In this document: piece after piece, positions 1 to 6,584 of the stretch | Position numbering within the stretch: the stretch's first letter is position 1 | Layout of the letters: each line of letters opens with the position of its first letter | Source of the DNA: RGIG5327 sp045612485 | GTDB taxonomy: Bacteria > Verrucomicrobiota > Lentisphaeria > Victivallales > UBA1829 | DNA: 25,163 nt | Reading direction: 5' to 3' | Assembly (NCBI GenBank): GCA_045612485.1 | Contig: JAZKZE010000085.1 | Location: 1-25,163 of the forward strand | Position numbers and translations under genes: made by a program | Notes under the pieces: generated by a model | Seen by the model: only the letters and a program-made list of their open reading frames with translations | Databases searched by the model: none | What the model was told of the DNA's origin: nothing

Positions 1-157
1 TGCTGGCTCATACGCTCACAATTCCTTGTGAGCGTCCGCAAGGCGATTGCCCTGCGGTTCATTCGCACATCCACTGCGCGCTCGGCGGCAACCGCCTCGC
101 CTGGCAACCGAACAAATCTCTTTTTTTCATGATTTTATGGGACAGCTGTGATTTTTT
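1..157 (-). repeat. Structured dispersed element, left copy (cut by window edge)
   Basis: This non-coding stretch begins 1 nt after the trkH stop codon. Read on the minus strand it opens with AAAAATCACAGCTGTCC (155 to 139), which contains the palindrome ACAGCTGT. It continues through GCCAGGCGAGG, CGCGCAGTGGA and GCAGGGCAATCGCCTTGC, and then reaches a perfect 10-bp hairpin, ACGCTCACAA / TTGTGAGCGT with a 4-nt loop, at 12-35. The same blocks, in the same order and almost the same spacing, recur at 24741-24893 on the plus strand. No open frame of interest lies here. The hairpin has no T-run after it, so it is not an ordinary terminator. It could be a structured RNA, the 3' UTR of trkH, or a miniature mobile element. 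The element probably continues beyond base 1. Confidence 0.8.
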
Positions 158-1681
158 TTATCTTTTCCAGAAAGACGGCATAAAAAGGATAAGAATGGTA
201 TATAATTCCAACCGTCCTGCGATCATTTCCAGAGACAGAAGCAGTTTTGCCGGAGTCCCGGTGAAAGCGAAACTGCCGGAGGGTCCCAGTTCTGCAAGCC
301 CCGGTCCCACGTTGCTTATTGCTGTAATGGAAGCGGAAAGTGCGGTAAGCGGGGACATATTGCTGATAAAGGGCAGGATCAGGGCCACTGCAAACAGGAC
401 TCCTGCATAAATAAAAGTGAATCCGATGGTATTGCGCCATGCTTCTTCCTCCACCTTTTTCCGGTCAAGTTTGATCAGCTGTACGGAACGGGGATAGATG
501 CAGCGTTTGAGTTCCGCAAAGATACTTTTTGCGGCAATGAGAAGCCGGACGACTTTGAAGCCGCCGGATGTGGAACCGGCACATGCCCCGCTGAACATAA
601 GGAACAGAACGATCATGTGGGTGCAGACCGGCCACAACATGAAATCCGCTGTGGCAAAACCTGTGGTGGAGATAAGGGATACCACCTGGAAAATACTCTG
701 GCGCAAGGCTCCCGGAATAAGTTTGATAAATCCTGCCGCCGTTGCAGGATTTTTCTGCAGGATCAATGCTGTGGCAATGATGATCGAGGTTATGGCTACG
801 ATCAGGGTAAATACCTTGTGTTCTTCTGAAAAGTATTCCCTGAAATTCATTCCCTTTACCAGACGGAAAAGCAGAATAAAGTTACATCCGGCAAGGAACA
901 TGAAAAGAGTTATGACTGCTTCAATATAGATACTGTTGTAAAAAGCTATACTGGCATTTTTTGTAGAGAATCCCCCCGTGGCAAGTGTTGTAAGGGCATG
1001 GCAGAGTGCATCAAAAAGATCCATATTCCCCAAATACAGGAGCAAGGCAAGAAGAATGGTCAGCGTAAGGTATATTCCGAACATGATCTTTGCTGTTGTT
1101 GCCACCCGCGGCGTAAACTGATCGTGATTGTTTTTCACCCCCGGAACTTCCGCATTGTAAAGAGCCTGACTGCCTGTTCCCAGAAAGGGGATGATGGCAA
1201 GGGAAAATACCACGATACCGCCTCCGCCGATCCATTGACTCAAACTCCGCCAGAAGAGCAGGGCATGGGAAAGGCTTTCTATTCCGTTGGTAAGTTTTTT
1301 CCCTCCCATAAGGGGAAGATCCTTTGTGAGGACTGTTGCTCCGGTGGTCGTGATCCCCGAGGCAGCCTCAAACAGGGCATCCGGAAAGTATAATCCGGCA
1401 CAGCACATATAGGGGAGGGCTCCGAAAAGTGTACAGAAAATCCAGGTAAGCCCCACGGAAGCAAATCCTTCCCGCAATCCGGGATTTTCCCTTGATTTCC
1501 TGCTGGAAACGATCAAACCTGCCGTTCCGCAGAGAATGGTGATGATGCCGCTGAAAATAATGGAGAATACTGCTTCAAGCGGATCTTTGCAGAGAAAACC
1601 CGGCACCGCACAAAACGCAATGGCAAAACCTTCCAGGAGGACAAGAAGTGAAACGATTTGAAATGTAATGATCCAATTCAT
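158..1681 (-). CDS. trkH: TrkH-type potassium uptake channel subunit
   Basis: This is the membrane-spanning, K+-translocating subunit of a Trk system, 507 residues long, near the usual family length of about 480-500. The four pore-loop repeats of the TrkH/KtrB family are visible: TTTGA (residues 111-115), TTLATGGF (231-238), STTGF (338-342) and SNVGPG (456-461). Two family signatures are also present, QWIGGGGIVVF (149-159) and GSTSGGFKV (369-377), and the C-terminal EMIAGRLELYT (485-495) fits. Multiple hydrophobic helices cover the whole length. The gene follows trkA by 13 nt, and the cytoplasmic TrkA subunit would gate it. No convincing Shine-Dalgarno sequence precedes the ATG, so translation may be coupled to trkA. 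The structured repeat begins directly after its stop codon. Confidence 0.96.
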   Translation of the reverse strand: MNWIITFQIVSLLVLLEGFAIAFCAVPGFLCKDPLEAVFSIIFSGIITILCGTAGLIVSSRKSRENPGLREGFASVGLTWIFCTLFGALPYMCCAGLYFPDALFEAASGITTTGATVLTKDLPLMGGKKLTNGIESLSHALLFWRSLSQWIGGGGIVVFSLAIIPFLGTGSQALYNAEVPGVKNNHDQFTPRVATTAKIMFGIYLTLTILLALLLYLGNMDLFDALCHALTTLATGGFSTKNASIAFYNSIYIEAVITLFMFLAGCNFILLFRLVKGMNFREYFSEEHKVFTLIVAITSIIIATALILQKNPATAAGFIKLIPGALRQSIFQVVSLISTTGFATADFMLWPVCTHMIVLFLMFSGACAGSTSGGFKVVRLLIAAKSIFAELKRCIYPRSVQLIKLDRKKVEEEAWRNTIGFTFIYAGVLFAVALILPFISNMSPLTALSASITAISNVGPGLAELGPSGSFAFTGTPAKLLLSLEMIAGRLELYTILILFMPSFWKR

Positions 1682-1694
1682 TTTTATCTATTCA

Positions 1695-3059
1695 TTACTT
1701 TTTCGGGAAGAATTTTTCAAATTCCCGTTCTGTTTCCGCTGTGGTGATCGCTACGACTGTATCCCCTTCCGCCAGCACCGTAGTTCCTTCCGGAACCATG
1801 ACTTCCCCCTTGCGGAAGAGCAAGGCAAGAAGAATGGAACCGGGCAGATGGGAATCCATGACCTGTTTACCGCAAAGAGGGGATTTTCCAGTGATCTCGA
1901 ATTCTGTAAGGGAGGCATTGAAGATCTGCAAAAAGGCATCCACCCGCATGGTGCGTTTTTCCAGAAGGCGTAAAATAGCATTGACAGAAACAAGAGAGGA
2001 ACTGAATGTACAATCGATTTCCCCCATTGTGGGAACGATCCGGATATATTCCGGTTTGAAGGTGACAGTTACTGTTTTTTCCGCCCCCATGCGTTTGGCA
2101 ATAAGGCAGCCGAGAATATTTTCCTCATCATTTGCCCCTGCTGCAATAAAGGTATAACAGTTGTTGATCCCGGCTTCTTCCAGCGTCTCCTCATCGGTGG
2201 GACTGCCGTTGATGGCAAGCAGACCCGACGGGATCTCTTCCAGCAGCTTTTCCTCCAGAGCCTTGTCCGGATGGATGAATCTTATATCGTAACCTTTTTC
2301 TGCAAGCAGGGAAGCGATCCTTTTTGCCGTTTCCGTTCCCCCGCCTATAAGGATCCTTGCATGGGGTGGAATATTTTCTTCCGGAGCCGCCCATTGGATA
2401 AAGGAACGGATATTCTTCTGGTGTCCGGCTATATAGATCTTGTCGCCGGGGATGAGAAGCGTATCCCCGTGAGGAACAAGCAGTTCTTTCCCCCGTACAA
2501 TGGCGGCAAAACGGATGGATTTAAGCAATCCTGTATCATCCGGAATATCTTTGATCCTTGTTCCTGCAAAAAAACAGCTCTTCTGCATTTCAAAAACCGC
2601 GATCTTTGCATCCGGATGGGAAAAACGGATCTCCTCCATAACTACTTTGCTGTCCAGTACGCCGAGGATCTTGCGGATACACTCTTCATGCGGTTCTATC
2701 ACTTTCCAGATACCCAGGGATTCCGGAGTGATTCCGGCCTCAACGGAGAAGCACTCCCGGTTATTCAGACGGCAGACTGTTTTCTGTACTCCGAATTTGG
2801 AGGCGATCCCGCAGGTAAGGATATTGACCGCATCACTGCCGCTTAACGCAAGAAAGGCATCTGCTTGCCGGATCCCCGCATTTTTCAGGATCTCAATATC
2901 CAGACAGGAGCCTTCAATGACCTGTACATCCAGCTTTTCATTGATATGCTGAAGTGTCTGGGCGTCTGTATCGATCATGACGATGTCATGGGAATAATTG
3001 CTTAATTTAGCGGCAAGAAGTCTGCCAAGTTCTCCTGCTCCTGCTATAATGATGTTCAT
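1695..3059 (-). CDS. trkA: TrkA, NAD-binding gating subunit of the potassium transporter
   Basis: This cytoplasmic protein binds nucleotide and regulates TrkH. I chose the ATG at 3059 (454 residues, like typical TrkA of about 458). It begins MNIIIAGAGELG, so the first Rossmann strand and GxGxxG motif start immediately, and a purine-rich AGGAAAGG lies upstream. An upstream in-frame ATG at 3125 would add 22 residues unlike the family. The protein has two similar halves, each an RCK-N (Rossmann) plus RCK-C unit. The first has GAGELG with the acidic IDTD after strand 2. The second starts at ARILIGGGTETA and has a degenerate glycine motif. The order trkA-trkH with a 13-nt gap indicates one transcript. 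A leader of about 130 nt with hairpins separates it from the HPr gene upstream. Confidence 0.95.
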   Translation of the reverse strand: MNIIIAGAGELGRLLAAKLSNYSHDIVMIDTDAQTLQHINEKLDVQVIEGSCLDIEILKNAGIRQADAFLALSGSDAVNILTCGIASKFGVQKTVCRLNNRECFSVEAGITPESLGIWKVIEPHEECIRKILGVLDSKVVMEEIRFSHPDAKIAVFEMQKSCFFAGTRIKDIPDDTGLLKSIRFAAIVRGKELLVPHGDTLLIPGDKIYIAGHQKNIRSFIQWAAPEENIPPHARILIGGGTETAKRIASLLAEKGYDIRFIHPDKALEEKLLEEIPSGLLAINGSPTDEETLEEAGINNCYTFIAAGANDEENILGCLIAKRMGAEKTVTVTFKPEYIRIVPTMGEIDCTFSSSLVSVNAILRLLEKRTMRVDAFLQIFNASLTEFEITGKSPLCGKQVMDSHLPGSILLALLFRKGEVMVPEGTTVLAEGDTVVAITTAETEREFEKFFPKK

Positions 3060-3108
3060 AATGAAAATCTTTCCTTTCCTGCCTGAATAAAAATCCCGGG
3101 GCGGCTTT

Positions 3109-3185
3109 CCGCAGAAAAAGAACAATATACTGCGGCAGAAAATACTCTTTCAGAAAGAGTATCAAAAGCTCTTTACAGTTGCCGC
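3109..3185 (-). promoter_or_regulatory. Hairpin-rich leader between HPr and trkA genes
   Basis: On the minus strand, a 9-bp hairpin ATACTCTTT / AAAGAGTAT with a 3-nt loop (3142-3162) is followed by only three further T residues, so it is at best a weak terminator after the HPr gene. It is enclosed by a second pairing, GCGGCA (3132-3137 on the plus strand) with TGCCGC (3180-3185). The inner arm of that pairing can instead pair with CCGCAG at 3109-3114, through CTGCGG at 3130-3135. The two pairings are mutually exclusive, which is the layout of an attenuator. I recognise no known riboswitch family. The pairings are seen in the sequence; a regulatory role is inference. Confidence 0.4.
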
Positions 3186-3186
3186 C

Positions 3187-3456
3187 TTATTTGAAATCAT
3201 ATTCAAATTCCAGGGCATCGCCTACAACGGTCAGGGCTTCACTTTCCTTCTCACCTGAAACTTCAAGTGTGATTTTTTCCCCGCACTGAAGTCCCAACGC
3301 AAGCAAATCAAGTATTCCGGTCAACTGGGCAGTCCCCCTGGAGGAAACCAGCTTGAATTCATGTCCGGGAAATTCCCCTGCTTTGGCAATGACAACACTG
3401 GAAGGCCGGCAATGAATTCCGGCATGATTGCGGATCACAAGCTCTTTTTTAACCAT
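3187..3456 (-). CDS. ptsH: HPr-family phosphocarrier protein lacking the regulatory serine
   Basis: This small cytoplasmic phosphocarrier of the PTS has 89 residues, the usual HPr size. The active-site histidine is exactly at residue 15 in HAGIHCRPSS, with the Arg at 17 and Pro at 18 that support phosphotransfer from Enzyme I. The helix that normally carries the HPr-kinase target Lys-Ser-Ile reads LTGILDLLALG (45-55), so the serine position is Gly or, with a one-residue shift, Thr. It is therefore unlikely to be controlled by HPr kinase in the classical way and may be a nitrogen-PTS (NPr/PtsO-like) carrier. The Shine-Dalgarno AAAGGG is 5-10 nt upstream. No Enzyme I or EII gene is in the window. 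A promoter overlaps the end of the dus gene. HPr family is certain; the subtype is inference. Confidence 0.9.
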   Translation of the reverse strand: MVKKELVIRNHAGIHCRPSSVVIAKAGEFPGHEFKLVSSRGTAQLTGILDLLALGLQCGEKITLEVSGEKESEALTVVGDALEFEYDFK

Positions 3457-3471
3457 CTTTACCCTTTCTTA

Positions 3472-3494
3472 CCGGAAATGATATTTTTTTCCGG
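3472..3494. repeat. Inverted repeat CCGGAAA / TTTCCGG in HPr leader
   Basis: Two 7-bp arms, CCGGAAA (3472-3478) and TTTCCGG (3488-3494), lie between the candidate promoter and the ribosome-binding site of the HPr gene. No T-run follows on the minus strand, so it is not an intrinsic terminator. It may be a leader hairpin or a protein-binding site. A similar inverted repeat lies upstream of the kinase gene at 24685-24703. Confidence 0.5.
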
Positions 3495-3521
3495 ATATCG
3501 CTCAATATTTTCATTTCGTAA

Positions 3522-3549
3522 AATATACCACATTTTCAATTTTTTTCAA
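3522..3549 (-). promoter_or_regulatory. Candidate sigma-70-type promoter for HPr-trkA-trkH
   Basis: On the minus strand TTGAAA (3549-3544), a 16-nt spacer and TATATT (3527-3522) lie about 65 nt before the HPr start codon. The -35 box lies in the last codons of the dus gene. The same hexamers and spacing occur upstream of the DUF1549 gene, which raises confidence that this is the organism's promoter style. Confidence 0.5.
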
Positions 3550-4522
3550 GTTTTCTTTCCCGTTCCGGATGCCGTTCCCTGAAAAATTTTACCGCATCTC
3601 TGAATTCATCGGAATTTTCCCCGTAAGATAATTTGATACATTCCGCATAAGTTCCAGCCCCCTGTCTGCCGGAAAGCATACTGCGGAAGAGAGCCAGAAA
3701 GAGCTTTCTGCCATCTTCTTCCTCCTCCGTATTGAGATCATTTCCTTTCAATCGTTTAAGCAGAAAAGGTGTTTTCAGCAACCCTCTTGCAATTGCTACT
3801 CCCGTACAGGAACAGGAGAGAAAAAGTTTTGCATCTTCTTTTGATACGATATCTCCGTTGCCTATGACCGGAAGTGAGGAAGCGTGTTCCATAAGAAAGG
3901 TCATTCTTTTTCTGATTTCCTCTTTGCTTACCGGCATATACTTTTCTTCCACCGTTCTTGCATGGCAGATCACAAAATCGCATCCGGCATTATTTGCCGC
4001 ATGAAGAATATCTCTGCTTTCCCGGAAATCATGGAATCCCGTACGCATTTTCATGCTGATACACATTTCCGGATTTTCTTTTCTGGCAGTAAGAAGCATT
4101 TTTTCCACCAGACCCGGATCTTGTAAAACCGCTCCTCCGGATCGACTGCCCAACACCGTTCTGCTGGGACAGGCAAAGTTGAAATTGACCGCTTTGATGC
4201 CGATTTCCCGGGCATGGGAAATGGCTTTTGCCGCAGAAGGCGGATCGTGTCCCAGTATCTGAAGACAGAAGGCTTTCCCGGAATCCAGATAGAGTTTATA
4301 CTTCTTTTTCAACGATGCCGGGGAGGGGACCGCATGGGAACTTACCCCCAGAAAGGGCGGCATCCAGAAATCCACAAGATCAAGTGCCGCTGCCGTCTTG
4401 AAAAACAATGGACTGGACATCAAGCCTTCCATGGGGGACATGATGGCTCTGGAAGGCAGTGTAAAATCTGCCGTAAGGGGCAATGGAATTGAAAGTTGCC
4501 TGAAAAGAGTATCATCATCCAT
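3536..4522 (-). CDS. dus: tRNA-dihydrouridine synthase, DusC-like
   Basis: This FMN-dependent enzyme reduces a uridine in tRNA to dihydrouridine. Its 328 residues match the Dus family. IMSPMEGLMSSP (27-38) is the N-terminal FMN-binding strand. NFNFACPSRTV (113-123) carries the catalytic Cys118. SGGAVLQDP (128-136), K158 in SMKMRTG, HARTVEEKY (187-195), GNGDI (221-225) and GVAIARGLL (241-249) follow in the family order. The CPS-TV-GS spacing and the APMEG-like opening resemble DusC more than DusA or DusB. HGRT is changed to HART. The ATG lies 2 nt after the metallophosphoesterase stop codon, with purine-rich GGAAAGGAAAAG upstream, so it is the last gene of a coupled operon. The subtype, and so the target position in tRNA, is a guess from motif resemblance. 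Confidence 0.93.
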   Translation of the reverse strand: MDDDTLFRQLSIPLPLTADFTLPSRAIMSPMEGLMSSPLFFKTAAALDLVDFWMPPFLGVSSHAVPSPASLKKKYKLYLDSGKAFCLQILGHDPPSAAKAISHAREIGIKAVNFNFACPSRTVLGSRSGGAVLQDPGLVEKMLLTARKENPEMCISMKMRTGFHDFRESRDILHAANNAGCDFVICHARTVEEKYMPVSKEEIRKRMTFLMEHASSLPVIGNGDIVSKEDAKLFLSCSCTGVAIARGLLKTPFLLKRLKGNDLNTEEEEDGRKLFLALFRSMLSGRQGAGTYAECIKLSYGENSDEFRDAVKFFRERHPERERKLEKN

Positions 4523-4524
4523 TT

Positions 4525-5478
4525 TTACTTTTCCTTTCCGGCTCTTTTAAGGGTGATGACCACATATTCCCGGGGAACATTGATCCGCAAGGCACTGTGA
4601 TTGCCTCCGGAAATGCCGGAAGTGACATAAAGAACTTTTCTGCCTTTTTCGTATTTTCCATGTATATATTCCAGCGGCGGTCTTTCGGGATATTTTCTTT
4701 TCTGGTAGCGGGAGAGGAGATATTCTGCCGGAAGGAAAGGCAGATCCACAAGCCCGCCGTGATAATGTCCGGCAAGAATGAAAATATTTTCCTTTTCATC
4801 CAGAAAATCAAATAATTCCGGTCTGTGGGAAAGGATGAATAACGGCATATCTTCCTGTATGAATTTTTCCTTCCGCAACAGGTTTATCCCCGGGGTGTGA
4901 TAAAAACTCCATGCCGGACGTATATACTTTCTGCCCTTGACTCTTTTGGGGGTTCTTTTTTCCGCCTGTCCGTAAAAGGCAAGTTTTTTCCCGTTTACAA
5001 GAGGAGTATAAAAAGTATCGGAAAGGTAAATGAGTCCTTCCTTTTCCAGTGTTTTTATCAGGAAAGAAGCGTCAGCGGCATTTTCATGGTTGCCGGGACA
5101 GAGAATGATCCCGTGTTTACTGCGGAACATTTTCAGGTAGGAAGATACCTTTCCGGCAAATGTATCCGTATAGTTTTTTACGGTTCTGTCCACCAGATCG
5201 CCGCCGATAAGAATAAAATCTGCATTTTCCCTGTTTACTTCCTCTGCAAGTTCCCGGAATATTTTTTCCTGTATCGTTTCTTTCCGCAAGTGAAGATCTG
5301 CAAAAAAAACAAATTTTATATTTTCATGTTCTTTGGGTAGATTTTCCCGTTCAAGGGAAAAAGCTGTTCTTGTCAGCTCCCCTCCTGCACAGGCACATAA
5401 AAATATGTGCAGAAACATTATAACAGCCGTATGGCTGAAGGTTTTGCAGATGGAAACAGGTAAAGTCATCTTATTCAT
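4525..5478 (-). CDS. Membrane-anchored or exported calcineurin-like metallophosphoesterase
   Basis: This predicted binuclear-metal phosphoesterase (317 residues) is of the YkuE/YaeI type. All metal-binding motifs are present: DLH (61-63), GGDLVD (92-97), GNHE (129-132), SHRPE (217-221) and GHYHGG (237-242). A hydrophobic stretch at about 18-32 ends in CACAGG, so it is a signal anchor or an imperfect lipobox (LCAC, with an unusual Cys at -2); the catalytic domain would then act outside the cytoplasm. Relatives hydrolyse UDP-diacylglucosamine or other envelope phosphoesters, but the substrate cannot be read from the sequence. Its ATG overlaps the stop of the upstream Rid/chorismatase-like gene as ATGA, and the dus gene starts 2 nt after its stop, so translation is probably coupled along the three genes. 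Confidence 0.9.
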   Translation of the reverse strand: MNKMTLPVSICKTFSHTAVIMFLHIFLCACAGGELTRTAFSLERENLPKEHENIKFVFFADLHLRKETIQEKIFRELAEEVNRENADFILIGGDLVDRTVKNYTDTFAGKVSSYLKMFRSKHGIILCPGNHENAADASFLIKTLEKEGLIYLSDTFYTPLVNGKKLAFYGQAEKRTPKRVKGRKYIRPAWSFYHTPGINLLRKEKFIQEDMPLFILSHRPELFDFLDEKENIFILAGHYHGGLVDLPFLPAEYLLSRYQKRKYPERPPLEYIHGKYEKGRKVLYVTSGISGGNHSALRINVPREYVVITLKRAGKEK

Positions 5479-6584
5479 ATCAGCGGAGCAAAATCCCCGT
5501 GATTACGGTTGATCCCGATACATTCGATCTCCACCAGCCATGCCGGACGGCAGACCGGAGCTTTCAGAAATACTGCCGGAAGAGAGGCTGGAAGATATTT
5601 TTCCATGACTTTCCTGACAATAGCGGCGTCTGCCGGATCCCGCATATACACTGTGGCAAGTTTCAACTCGGCAAGACTTCCTCCGCCTTCCTTCAACAGA
5701 GCCGATATGTTTTCCATGATCCTTTCCGTCTGTTTTTCCGCATCATAAAGGTAAAGTACATTTCCTTCTTTATCAATGCTTGCTGTGCCGGAAATATAAT
5801 AATGGCTCCTGTCACCGTAAATAATACGGGTTCCTCTTTCAAATCTCACCCCGTAAAGAGCGGTGGAGGAAAGATGATCCAGAGCATACAGATGCTGTAT
5901 CTGCTCTTCCGCAAGATTACTGTAACTTAAAGAATCCATTCTTACCACTCTGGATGGTTCTTCACATTCACCGGCGATCCCGGTACTTGTGATAAAGTGA
6001 TTTTCTTTTGTCAGCCCCACTTTATCAAAAAAATCATTTCTTGCCTTTACAAGTCCTGCATAATTATTATCCACATCCTTGCAGTAGATCCAGGTACGCA
6101 AAGTATTCTTTTCCACACAGAGATCTTCTTTCAGCAGAAGTTGCTGAAGAGAAACAAATTCCTCCATCATCTGATCATAACTGCCGCAAAGAGTTTTTTC
6201 CTGCCGGAAAAGGAGGGCGGAATAGTTCTTCCAGTTTATTTTGAATACGCCTTCAGAGATTTCTTCTTTTTTGAGTCCCGGTATATGCCATGCTTCCAGA
6301 GCGATCCTTGCATTGGAGGCAGGTGGTTGACCCACCATACTCACAAATGTGTTTCTCCCCTTGAGTTTTTCCCGCAGAAAATGTCCCTGATTGGCAATAT
6401 CGCTCAAATGAAAACGCAGTAAAAATTCACTTTCCTCTGAACAGGAATTTTCCACAAGCATTTTTTCATATTCCTCCAGAAGGGAAAAGGCTTCACTTTG
6501 AAAATCCTTTGCCGGAGAGCTTTCTCCGGCAAAAAAGATCTCCGGGCATCCTTTTTCCGATGTAAAAACACTTTTTGAGATCAT
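5475..6584 (-). CDS. Tandem Rid-fold protein, chorismatase-like (FkbO/Hyg5/XanB2 group)
   Basis: This 369-residue cytoplasmic protein has repeated YjgF/Rid-like segments. The C-terminal one (about 255-360) begins near IIYGDRSHYYISGTA and ends CRPAWLVEIECIG (345-357), matching the Rid arginine followed by VEIE. The middle segment has RTWIYCKDVDNNY (163-175) and STGIAGE (200-206), which resemble chorismatases of the FkbO/Hyg5/XanB2 group that cleave chorismate to hydroxybenzoates or a dihydrodiol. The N-terminal part (FHLSDIANQ, then ARIALEAWHIP) also looks Rid-like, so there may be three units. A strong Shine-Dalgarno GGAGG sits 7 nt before the ATG, which overlaps the previous stop as TAATG. 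Chorismatase activity is inference from motif resemblance; a Rid enamine/imine deaminase role is the alternative. Confidence 0.7.
   Translation of the reverse strand: MISKSVFTSEKGCPEIFFAGESSPAKDFQSEAFSLLEEYEKMLVENSCSEESEFLLRFHLSDIANQGHFLREKLKGRNTFVSMVGQPPASNARIALEAWHIPGLKKEEISEGVFKINWKNYSALLFRQEKTLCGSYDQMMEEFVSLQQLLLKEDLCVEKNTLRTWIYCKDVDNNYAGLVKARNDFFDKVGLTKENHFITSTGIAGECEEPSRVVRMDSLSYSNLAEEQIQHLYALDHLSSTALYGVRFERGTRIIYGDRSHYYISGTASIDKEGNVLYLYDAEKQTERIMENISALLKEGGGSLAELKLATVYMRDPADAAIVRKVMEKYLPASLPAVFLKAPVCRPAWLVEIECIGINRNHGDFAPLI

Noticed and set aside
12..35. Perfect hairpin considered as the trkH terminator
   Set aside because: No T-run follows it on the minus strand and it lies more than 120 nt after the stop; its conserved position in the other element copy explains it better.
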